Shown: piece after piece, positions 1 through 10,879 of the stretch
How the letters are laid out: every line of letters starts with the position of its first letter
Position numbering within the stretch: position 1 is the first letter of the stretch
DNA from: Cyclospora cayetanensis
Lineage: Eukaryota; Apicomplexa; Conoidasida; Eucoccidiorida; Eimeriidae
Reading direction: 5' to 3'
NCBI RefSeq assembly: GCF_002999335.1
Contig: NW_020312215.1
Coordinates: 1 to 41,436 of the forward strand
DNA length: 41,436 bases
Translations under genes and position numbers: made by a program
The notes under the pieces: model-generated
Seen by the model: only the letters and a program-made list of their open reading frames with translations
Database searches by the model: none
Told to the model about the DNA's origin: nothing

Positions 1-180
1 GGCTCGGGCCCCCGCCCTCCCGCCCGGCCCGGTCGGAACGAGAAGACAGATAGACAAGAGATAGAGATAAAGCTACAAAGCAATCTCTCCTACTGTATCT
101 ATGTGTCGCTCACTCTCTCACTGTCGCTGTCTCTCTCACTCTCTCTCGCTAACACGCTGTCTCTCTTTCTACGAATCTCC
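1..180. repeat. GC-rich start followed by CT-rich low-complexity tract
   Basis: The first ~37 bases are almost pure G/C, unlike the rest of the window. From about 85 to 175 the plus strand is dominated by CT dinucleotides (repeated ctctctc blocks). No gene is visible. The CT tract could be leader or upstream intron sequence of the gene that follows. The abrupt GC-rich beginning may reflect a contig end. Confidence 0.6.
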
Positions 181-433
181 TTGTGTTTGACGAACGCACC
201 CTCCCGTATGGCATGACGCCTCAGCTGCACGCTGGTGTATCGACGACCCGGCCTTGTGCGCCCTTAGGTGGCATTGCGCTATTTTCTCCTATGTCGTTAG
301 TCATTTTTTTACGTCGATCGACGTGCAGCCAGCTCGAAGGCTGTCCATATGCAAGCCAAGACGTGAGGCACCTTTGTGTCTGTTCCCTTGTATTCTGTCC
401 CAGGCAAAGACAGCGCGGGTAGACCTGGGAGAG

Positions 434-2711
434 ATGTACGATACGGTCCAGCGTCTGCGGCCCCATCACCAGAAGCTTTCAACACCGGAGGAGGCAGACG
501 CAGCCGCAGCCAAGCTGCTGCAAGAAGAAGCGGCCATCTTGCAGAGCCTCGGGGAAGGTCCTGTCGAGGAATTCCGCGATGTGCGTCCTGTTGCCTTTGC
601 TGCTGCTGCTGTATCTAGTGCGCATTTGGCTTCCTGCCGCATTGACAAGAAAGGCCCAATCACTGCCGATATTCAGGGTTCGGGCTGCTCTCTCGTGCTG
701 TCTCTTTCGTGTTGTGAGGCTGTCTATATATTCATGCTCTGGGGAGAATCCTTTAGAGAGAGGACGGTTCTGGTGCGGCTCGTTGGCTTTATCTAGCATC
801 GTCTCAGCGTACATGTGCAGCAGTCGGCTGTGCTACACATCTGCAACTTTGCGACCCAGGAGAGTGCACTTTATGGGGACTCCGAGGAAAGTGAGGCAGA
901 AGAAGCAGCCGAAGTAGAAGCTTTACAACCAGACAACGAGATGTTGCAGCGTAAAGGCCGCAAAGATCTTTCAGGACCCGCCTCCCCTTCAGAGGAGGAA
1001 GAGGTTTCGGTGAGCATGCACTGTAAGACGGGTGTTGCTGAGGATGTTGCGCAACATCTTAGGAGTTTTGGGGCAATGCCATGCGCGCAGACACTTCCCT
1101 CTAAAAGATGGGATGCGAAACCTTCCAGAATATATTCTGACTAGCTCTTCATACCTTACTTGAACACCTCATTCAGCAGCACAAGGGGTTTTGCCTCTTA
1201 GTATTTATTTACTGAGGTGTATGTATTGCTTGTGGTTTCAAGACGTCTCAAAAATGTCCTACATGAGTATTGAAAGACAGCTCCACAGCATGGGCAAAAC
1301 ACCTCGAGGCACCACCCCCAACCCTGGCCAGCAGCAGATTTTGGTGTATCGACTTACAGCTTCTACCACTTCGGATGAGAGTCCTTCTGCAGCTGTGTAT
1401 CTTTGCATCGTGATGTGCCTAGAAGCCTCTCTGGTATACGCGTTCTGAATGCCAGTTGCTTTCAGTTTTTGGAGGACGTGCATACCGAAAATCACGTTTT
1501 ATGCGTGCAGGACGGAAGCTTCGACGCGGAGTTTGCGGCGGCGATGGAGGAGGCGGCAGAGGAGGCAAGGGCCACTCGCCAGACTGTGCAGCCACCTGTG
1601 CGGCTGTCATGGGTAGCTTTAAAGGACTTGCCTCTTGTAGGGGACGCACGAGAGGTGGCGACAGGAGCAGCCAGGGCTGCAGCAGCTGCAGGTCCTATCA
1701 GTGCAGTAGCAGATGGAGAGATTGAGGAGGACAAGCGAGAAAATTCCTCCCACACAAACGCTCAAGAGAGCTCGTATGCTACGGAGGCAGGGGCACCAAC
1801 CCAGAAACCAAGTAGGGTCACTGTTACCCAGCACTCTGCTGGGTCTGCTAACCTTTATGTATGGCGAAATGTGTTTGTCGTTGTGTAGATCCACACCCGT
1901 GCTCGGAGTATCCTAACCTTTTTGTCTGTATGGCCGCGCACTTGCGCACGCACAGACTGCTTTGTGTACAGCAATGCCGCATATCTAACTACCCATGTGC
2001 ATGTAGAGCCGTGGGTGTCGAGTCACAGAGCTGCGAGGGTGCGGACAGTGTCCTCGCATTTGAAGTCTTGGGTAATGCCATTGCTAGAGGCGCGCAGCGT
2101 AATGGAGAGAATGTGTTCTTTGTCTGCCCTTGCGCTTTTCCCCCTCCGCAGCGGTGACCCTTCGTCTGTTGCAAAGGCGGCCTGAGAAGCGAGGGAAGGT
2201 GCAGATGAGGCCCCTAACAGTGCCAGCCGACAGTTCCCTACTGCAGGAAGCCCAGCAGCAGCAGCTGAAGCAGCTAAAGCAGCAAGAGCAGCAGCAGCGT
2301 GAACAGGCACGGATTGAAAAATTCGTTTTGGAGAGCGTCATGGGCGCCGAATCATCACCGAAATACCAGAAAAAGCGCAGCAAAGCAGCGGTTCGTGCAG
2401 CCAACTCGAGGATCCCCGGTATGGCAGAACCCGAGACCCCCAAGGGCGCCGTTGGCGCCTCACAAAACAGCGCCCCAGAGCCCCGCCACGCCAAATCAGC
2501 GGGAGCTCTGAAGAGCCGTGCATCTAGGGGACTTCAGAGTAGCGCAGCTAGAGACGTCCTAGTGAGTCCGGCTACTACGAGTCCAAGGGAAACACAGGGA
2601 ACTTCTGGCACCAGTAGGGCGGAAGCCGGTGAAAAACCCGCTGCATGTCCGCGCAGCAGTAACCCGAATACAACGGGGAAAGCAAAGGGCCCGAAACACT
2701 CAAAGGTTTAG
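434..2711 (+). CDS. LEO1-like PAF1-complex subunit (candidate), multi-exon
   Basis: LEO1 is part of the nuclear PAF1 complex that travels with RNA polymerase II and supports histone modification during elongation. Likely exons are 434-580 (starts MYDTVQRLRP), 821-1022, 1243 to about 1394, 1466 to about 1636 or later, about 1956-2015, and 2152-2711 (stop TAG). Phases of the first exons agree: 580/821 phase 0 and 1022/1243 phase 1 with a GTAAGA donor. Family resemblance seen by eye: HICNFATQESALY followed by an acidic stretch matches the LEO1 start (VKLPNFL type). ENHVLCVQDGS matches the NARIVKWSDGS motif. LTTHVHVEP followed by RPEKRGKVQMRP matches the segment before the charged coiled coil, which here is glutamine-rich (residues around QQQQLKQLKQQEQQQ). 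The C-terminal tail is Ser/Ala/Lys-rich and probably disordered. Middle exon boundaries are uncertain, and the start could lie upstream. The family call is tentative; that the segments are coding is more secure. Confidence 0.5.
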
Positions 2712-5700
2712 GCAGAGGACATCATGGTGCCTTAGAGTTTTCCGGTGACTTCCGTTGCTGTAAAATTTCGTGTTTAGCTCCGACTTCACGGCAATCAGTA
2801 GTAAGAAAGCCAGCGTCCGTAGCACTTCGAAACAACGTGGAGTCTTTTTCCGACCCCATGATCCGAAATCTACCCTCGGCTTAAAATTCATAAAGCATAC
2901 ATTCATTAGTCCACCGCCCTGAAATGCGTCCCTGACGGACGGTGTTTGTGTGACTTACTAACGCTACGATACCAGAAATCTGGGTTGCTGCGATGAGTAG
3001 GCAGTATACCGCGCACACTGGCTGGTATACTCGTCATCCGGATGTATATATTTATATTTATTTATAGCTGAAGGCAGGTAAACTCATCGAGAAATGCCGT
3101 GCCCTTTCGTGAATAAATTTCGTGTTCTAGCATATGTGTTGGCTTCCTTGATAAAGCGCATGCATGCCTTGGGGTTGGCTTGATGCGTTTCGGCCTAGCT
3201 CCGGCGAGCACAAGTTTCGTAAACCGCAAAATCATTGACGACTCTAGCTATGGCAGGAGGCAGTGCGCCTAGCCTTAGCGGAGACTTTAGGCTTCTACGT
3301 TGTGCTTCCCAAACCCTATATGAAAAGCTCTTGCAGCCTTCCAGCTTGACGATGACAGAATTAGTTTGCTGTCCGGGCTGTTGCCACACTCACAAAAAAG
3401 CTCAAGCACGACTTGTTAGAAATCCAGTGTGCATTGTACTCTTCTAGTTCTTTCGCTGCGGGAAATTCACGGAAAATTGTGGGCACCGGTTATGACGGGA
3501 GCTCAGTAAATTGCTTTTGGCTCAGGTTGCCCTGCAACGATTCCGAGCAATGTGCAACCATTTTGTAAGATTGGGTAACCACACAAATCCAGGCCGACTC
3601 TCTCGTGCCGATGCTGCAAGCAATACTGACTTCGATGCCGATGGGCAGAGGGAGGAGCCTTCCAGATGCGCCTCAGCACACGAGGGGGCGGCGGGTTAGA
3701 ATTAAACGAAGAAGACCCAGGCAATAGATCATTCTTCGAGGAGCGGTAAGGGCATGGCGGAGTTTTTTTGATTGCCATTTTATGCAAGAGTAATGCGAAT
3801 GTGCGAAACTGGTGGTGCCGTAGGAGGCTTCCCCGATGAGGAGCCACGCATCTTTTTTAGCGCGTTTTAGTTCCTCAGTTCGATCACGTTGCCCAAAAGT
3901 GCCTTTCACAGTGAATTGCAGTACTTTGCACCACGAAGTCGGAACACCTAATCTGTTTATTTTGAGGCAACAGTCGAATACCTTAAATTCCGCGGAGAAT
4001 CCGGGAACATTGATTTCCATTCCAAGTTAATCTGAGGTTTCATCTAGCATTCGAGGGGGTTCCAAAAGCAGAGTTTAGTGCTGGATTTGCGTGCTTCCCC
4101 ACAGAGTATCCCCACCCCTAAGAAAGCGAGGCAGCTGTCGAAAAGCTATCTTGGAGACACTGTTGTGGCCAGAGTGTGTGCGCCGCTCCACCGCCTTTAA
4201 GACATTAAATGCCATGCATTGTTCACCAAAGGTATCTCCAGGCGCTCATAGAAGTCATTGTGGGGGCCTGGCGTCTTCTAGTGCATTGGGCTCCTTCTGG
4301 TGCTCCCATTATAGATTTCCTCAAAGCGAGTTGGAGGGGGCGATACGGCACAAACACCAGACGGCTAGTATATGCCCAGCACATGTGAAGAACTCGGAGC
4401 ACGGCAGTTCTTGACTGTAGTGACCAGCCGGCGACTTCAAATTTGCTGTGGGGCGTAGCCCCATATGCACGTCTAGGGGCGGCAGTACCTGGGAGACACG
4501 TCGAGATAACTGAACGCTGCCCAGCTAGATGAGATGCAATGACTCGCGAGTATTGGGCCATTGAAAGCGAGTCAGAAATGAGTTTCTGTTAGGGCGGCAA
4601 AAAGGCACACGCAACTGTGGAGCCAAACGTATCTGGGTTGACGGATCCACCAGCCGAAAGCAATGGACCCTGCCACAGTGCATAGCGCCTTCCTCAAATA
4701 TCCCCACAAGCTTCAGCAGTTGCTGTTAACCGAGTTCAATATTATATGTTTCAAAGGCCAATCGATACGTAATGTGGCAAAACATAGAAGTCTGGTGCAA
4801 TTTACATGTGGCGCTATTTCTTAGGCTCGGGGTTGCAAGAATTAAAGTATTGAGCTCCGATGAATGTTCTGGAGCCTACGAAACGCCTTTGCAACTAAGC
4901 GCTCATTCTAGGACGAAGGAAGTCCCTCCATGTACATTGCTTCCTGAAGTGGGGATAGTCCTAGTCAGACTTCTTGTTGCACTTCGGTTCTTCCCACTCC
5001 TCATAGTGACTCTATTCCGAGTGACAAAACAAGTGGAGACAAGCTTATAGTTTTATGTTAGAATCAGCATACATCCGCTTTGACAAAGATACGTGGCCTG
5101 CTGTACAGTTTGCACCCGGTTTCTGCAGTACTGGGTAAATTGTTGCCAATGCATTTGAGGCGCCAAATGCGCAGAAGGGGTGCGTACAATCAACTCGCGA
5201 ACCCCGAAGAGTAGATCCAATTGACTCTCTCCTGGGCTAAAATTGTAAAGTCAATCAACAGGCTCTCCTCCAAGTACTATCAACAAGAGGCTCAGTCCTG
5301 CCGGCAAGTGAATGATGAGGGCCACGTGCTGAAGCCCCCAGAGAGCGGCTAGAGACCACAGCACTCGCTACCTTCTTTCTGAACAGCAAAGTACAGGGAA
5401 GCCTCCATAGGTGAACACTTTTCAAAGGAAAATCGTGCCCATTAGCGAAGTCTTGAAGCGCAGTCAAAAGAGGTCATGCACCGCTAAAATGTGTCGCGCG
5501 TGGCGTCACAACAAAGCAGCATCTAACTGCTTCGCAAGTAACTGCATGTGGCCGTAAAGCATATTCAGATCCCCACGCTTTTACTCGCAGCATTGGGTTG
5601 TAGCATTTAAGTCCGTCTAGTTCCTGTTCTCGTGAGTGTGCTGGAAGCAAGAGACGAGCTCAGCATGGGCACTTCGCCTACTTCTGCACACCTATTTCTA

Positions 5701-6079
5701 CCTCCTGTAGCCTTCCAATGGTATAGACAGCGTTTGAGGGTGTACGTGAGATCCTCAATAGTTTCAGCTAATACCGCCGTAATGCAGAGGCCACGATTCC
5801 GGTAACAGCCAGAAGGGCAGCCGTAGTCAACCGTGTGTACTACGAACCTTCAGTCCGGAAGCATATTTCAAGCTTGTACTGCACGGACCCCTCCAGCGAA
5901 GAGAACAAAGCCACTGTGCTTGCACTTCTTGCATGTGCACTGTGTTCAATTGCTTCTCCAAGGGCTGCCCCACAAAGTGTCAAAATCTACTGAACTGCAG
6001 ATTCCCAAAGAATGGATCGAATGAACAATTCAACGGGCATTCCACACCCAGGGAATATGCATTGAAAGGCTCCTGTAAA
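2712..6079. other. Gene-poor interval
   Basis: No gene could be supported on either strand. Open frames here are short (up to about 115 codons), rich in Cys and Trp, lack splice partners and show no recognisable family motif. The interval separates the LEO1-like gene from the convergent end of the minus-strand SPRTN-like gene, so it should hold both 3' ends. No retroelement motif was recognised. Confidence 0.5.
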
Positions 6080-9000
6080 CTATGGAATGTTTTCCGCAGG
6101 TCTCCCCGTAGGCAATACGGCAGCTAACTTCTCTGTCTCTGAAGCAGGAAGTGCTGAGGCTTGTGCTGCCGCGGCTGCGCGTCTCTCTGCTGCTGCTGCA
6201 CATAGATTTGCTACTACGCTCCGTGAGTGTGAGTAATCTCCAGGTGTACCCGTCATTGCTCTTGTTAATGAGTTGCTTCCACTTGGAAGTACTCTAGATA
6301 CACTGTTCGCCATCGTTGCCATGGTGCTCTGGGTATGCCCTTCGTCGCTGACCACGTTTCGTTCGGACACGAAGCTTTCTGACCCCGATAAATCCGGAGT
6401 TTTGGACTCTGCAGGCCAGTCAAGCATGAGAGCATTTAGAACATGATATGACTTAAAAGGAATGCTTAGGCAAAGCCATGGACTAGGCACAGTAATCAAG
6501 CACAAATTTGGAGGAGAAACGCTCGGACTAGAGGGAGATGCGCCACCATACGTTAAGCAAAGAACGAACTGTTAATCCTAGCTCTCTCCGTGCCCCTAAT
6601 CCCTCATCCGGGTGAAGGCCTCCTTGCAGTTGGGCTCCGCGCGTGAGAGATGGTAGTTGACCAGGACACAAGAAAAGGTATCAACGACGATATAAGAGGA
6701 AGGGGAAACGTGGTTGGTGAGAGGAAGAAGCCATGAAAACAATTACTTACGGGTTTGCGCACACACTTCGCGCCGCTTGGGGCTTGAAAGGTCACAGTAT
6801 TCGGAAGATATAGGCTTCACTGGAGAGCGTGCTCCTGTGTTACTATTGGTGTTGCTACTCTTCATTTGGGTGCTGTTGTTACAACCAGAGCTACACTTGC
6901 TGGTGTTGAAAAGCGGAAATGCCTGGGGTTTCTGACGAGGCTCATGGGCTGCAGCAACAGAAGATATCGCCCCCCTCTATCAAAAACGCTGGTTGTTTCC
7001 CAGTAAGGTAGTAGCCAGCGCCATGCATGAACAAGAGTTTCCGAGTGCTGCTACTGCTACAGGACCCACTGTACCGTATTCAGTTGCGCGGAAGGAAAGC
7101 ATGAAAATAGACTGGGGGAGAAAGGGCTGCAACTATAGACCTGCAGGTGTGATGATGCGATCAGCTCGCAAGAAAGACAGCAGGACTACCCAAAGAAAAG
7201 GGGAAAAGACGCGAGAATCATACGAAGGCAAGACTATCAGCACCGATGGGCATCGTACGCAGAACTCTACGTGCAAAGGATGCAGTCCTGCGAGAGAAAA
7301 TGCATTACAGGACTAGCTGGTGGGCACATAAACTTGAAACGACCACTCACACGGGTGCTTCCGTTTCGTATTCTTTGGTGGCTTGGAGGGTTCGGAGACC
7401 TTAACATACCGGCCTCCACAGCTTTGCGTATGTTGTGCCCCTAGAGTAACGCATCACAAATTCGCACGCCCGTAAGCCTAAGTCTCAAACCCCCAACGCG
7501 CACACCAAACCCTTCAAGATAGGAATTAAAACCTGTAACACGGTGGATGGGGTTAAGCTTCGAGGGGAGCAAAGGGGACGGACACCACCAGTCATTAGGC
7601 CCTGGTGCCCTATTCATTGCACGTCTAACGAATCCGAAATACGGCGGCTGCCGCCGACAGGGCCCCTGTTCGACATGACCACAGACAGACGAAAACAACA
7701 CGGCGATACGGGGGGATCAAGCAGACCCACGCATCCATCGAGAGGCAGCGGCCACTGCAGCAGAGAGGCCCCTAAGGCTAGGGAAACTGCTCCGACGAGG
7801 TGCGAAAGTGGAGCGAATGGCAATAGTAACATATGCAAGAAGCCCAACAATCAGCTGTAGAGACAGGGGGGCGATCGCTACCTCGCAGCGCCAAACATGT
7901 TTCCGATAGTGATCGACTTCCTGATGAAAATCGTGATAGACAGTTATGTTAAGTCCTGTCAAATCATTCAGTCGCCTCATTTGCTCCAGGAACGGCTGAG
8001 ACCAGCGTGGAACACCAGCAAGCCAATCCAAACCCATCCCAAACCCATTAGCTGTACACGCATTACATGCAGCAACAGAAGCTCTGAAAGCAGCCAGAAG
8101 ACCAACAACTGCAGCATCTATTTCAGCAGGCGCCTCAACAGAAGCTGTAGTGCGTGCAGCGCCAGCAGCAATCCCAACCAGCTTTGTTTGTAAGTCAGGA
8201 AATACCGGTCCATGGGCACTGTGGCTGCGGTTTTGTTCTGTAACGAAGAGAAATGCATGAATCATTTCGTGCAGAAGAGTTTCCTTCAAAATAACACACA
8301 ATGGAGGCGACAGCTATCAATCGGGGTTGGTTGGTGCTCACAGGAAGCGCAGGCAAGTACAAGAGGCGTAGGCAGAGGATTCAAGAGAAGGCGCAGTGAT
8401 GTGAGGCGATGACGTCAGCCAGCGTTTTGCTCAGCTGCATCAAATCGAGGCTGCAGGATCACAGGACGGATGGGCTGTGTACCTTTAGTTCCTTCACCGA
8501 GCGGAGCTTAAGGAGAGGCTCCGAAAGGCGCACCGAGCAGTACCCCCCAGTCTGCACACAACGAAATATAGACACTGGCCTCAAGGTAGCATGCGCAGCA
8601 ACATTAAAGGAAAAAAGGACACTTGTTAAGATATCAAGGAAGAAACAGCAGCAGAAAAGTCGAAGGGGCCATTGGGGGCACCGAATACGCAAGGGTTTCG
8701 CTGAGACAAACAAACAGCTTCGCTGGCTAGACTGTGGTGGGCCTTCAGAGAGCAAGGTATGATTAAAAGAAAGCAACTACCAAAGTAAAGGCACATGGCT
8801 GAAACAAAGGAGGAAGGACTACTAGCGGGAATTCAAAATATGCTGCTGGGAAGTAAACAAGAGTGGGTCACAACTAGATGCTGGGATTACATGGACACAC
8901 CAGCAAAGCCCGAAGAAGACGCAGGAAGTTGCATAGCAGTCGTAAGATAGTGCAGACCAGGATTACCTTGTAGACACATAGGCCAGCACAGAGTGTCATC

Positions 9001-9659
9001 CTTGGGCTCCACTTGACCTCCACATGGGCCAGACGGCCCCCGAAGAAGCGGTCATTGTACTCCGCAAACAGCGCGTAAATGCAAGGGAAATCAAACTCAG
9101 GAGGAGTATTTCCATGTGCACCACCACCTGGATGCAGGATTGTGGATGGGGAAGCTACTGCCAACAGTGGGGTCCCCTCTGGCCGTGTAGACCCTCCAGC
9201 TGGCTCATCATCAGAGTCCAGCACTGCTAGCAGGTCCTTTTGATAGTCAGAGTCTTCATCACTGTCTATCAGCAATACGGGAGAGCAGCCGTCCCGTTGT
9301 TTAGCGCCCTGTTCCGCAAGGGTGATCCTGCTGCTGCTATTCTGGTTGGTGCCTGGGGTTCTGCCTTTCTCGTTGATGCTGCTTGTGCTCTTGCTGCCGG
9401 TGTGATTGCTGTCAGTGGACGCGGCGCAGCCAACGAGCACTGCGTCTCCATTATCTGTATCCGAGTCGCTGCTGATACTAATACAATAATCTTTCAAGGA
9501 CTCTCTTGGGCCCCCTAGGAGGAGGCCCCCAGAGGGCTCCGTGCTGCTCACTCTGCTTCTCTGAAAGCTTTTTGTACACTTGTCACCATTGTTATTATCG
9601 GTGCCAGTATTGCAGCTGCGTTCCTCTGTTTTATAGCTCCCGCTACTATTCTGTTTCAT
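6080..9659 (-). CDS. SPRTN: SPRTN-family SprT metalloprotease (DNA-protein crosslink repair)
   Basis: SPRTN/Spartan proteases cut proteins covalently trapped on DNA, in the nucleus. Eight exons in minus order, all with consistent GT-AG phases: 9659-8967, 8551-8483, 8283-8206, 7995-7882, 7665-7584, 7440-7351, 6948-6751 and 6408-6080; total 1653 nt, 550 aa. Residues 1-190 are disordered and acidic, with SUMO-interaction-like motifs near 59-69, 127-138 and 143-152. The SprT domain starts near 190 (YNDRFFGGRL, WSPRMTLCAGLC) and carries zinc-binding HEMIH at 259-263, with E260 catalytic and the third ligand H278 in HGP. It continues with LTGLNITVYH and a zinc ribbon of WRCEGPC (C317, C321) plus QHTQSCGG (H349, C353). 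The Ser/Asn- and Ala-rich tail ends after ERRAAAAAQASA; I see no clear PIP box or UBZ4 zinc finger. The 210-nt intron 8205-7996 is free of in-frame stops, so reading through it would wrongly add 70 residues inside the catalytic domain. Confidence 0.93.
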
Positions 9660-10879
9660 AGGTTACGGTGGAGATATAAGCGTCACGGTCAAGTTGGGTC
9701 CGCAGCTGTTTGGCTTCCTGCAATGCGCTGACCAGTACAAAACACAGTAAAACCTAATGCTATACGGTTTTACGTGAGGTAGGATGACATTATTTAGAAG
9801 TTAAAAGGCATGTGTCGCAGACTTGGTGGTCACGGGAGCAATCCCCAGAAGATTCTTACCCATGGGCCCCCCGCCAGCCCTGACCAGAGCTGTCCCCACA
9901 TCAGAGGGGTCTTCTAATGCATTTCTTCAAACCTCGTATGAAGCTTCTCTCCTGATATTGAGGTGCAACAAATTGTACAAACTTACAGACAGCTAGTGCA
10001 GCTGCTGCGGAGCGTAGTAGACGGCGCTTTCCCTTTACAGCAACATCAACTCATTTTGTCGGGCTTTGGCAACGATGGACTCTGCATGATTACTTACAAC
10101 TCCCTTGAGAACTGCAGCCGTAATCCCGTGAGCACGCAATACTCCACCATGTGAGAAGGCATGGGCTTTGCCTGGGATACCACTTTGCTTTCACCTTGAC
10201 TGAAGGCTAATGGAAGCGTCTGCCCATACAGGAAATCAGGCTTGACGCCCCGGAAAAAATTAGGCTACAAATTATCATTTGCAAGCTACTAAGTATCAGT
10301 TTTTGAGCAGCTAGCCCACACTACCTTGAACCTCGGCCACGAATGGCTGTTTTTGCACATGGAAATTATACTTCCCTAGTGGACACCTGGTGCGTATAAT
10401 CATATCCTGGGTGCAAGACGCGCACACACGAAGTGAGGCTTAGAGCGCTTTCCTAAGTTTGTAATGGCCCTTGAGAAATTAATTTGTGCAAGATACATAT
10501 CTCTCAATTCTCAACGGAGACCCCTGTTTCCAAGCTTGTGCAGCCCTTATCAACCTGCGTGCTCTGTGCTTATTTCTCATTTAAAGGGTGCCTGGATGCT
10601 GCCTTGCCTTTGCCACGCAGCATTGAGAAACTCAATCTCAAAAACCAAGGCATCAAGGGCGTTCTGTCGCTGATTCAACGATGCCTAGAACTCTAAAAAA
10701 TATTTTTCCGTGCCTTTTAGATGCATACACGCCAGGGATGAAAGCCCACGAACAATTCAGCGGACGACTCATCGACGCATTATAAACTTTTTGTTGGCTG
10801 ACGAATCATGCTAATCAACCGGCTCGCGTGAACGCAGTAGTTACACAGCTAATAACGAGGCACGATTTTTAGGTTTATA
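9660..10879. other. Gene-free interval
   Basis: This should contain the promoter and 5' untranslated region of the minus-strand SPRTN-like gene, immediately beyond 9660. No further gene, RNA or repeat could be supported. Open frames are under 75 codons. Confidence 0.45.

Noticed and set aside
7996..8205. A 70-residue lineage-specific insertion in the SprT domain
   Set aside because: In-phase GT-AG splice sites remove exactly this segment and restore the spacing seen in SPRTN, so it is treated as an intron.
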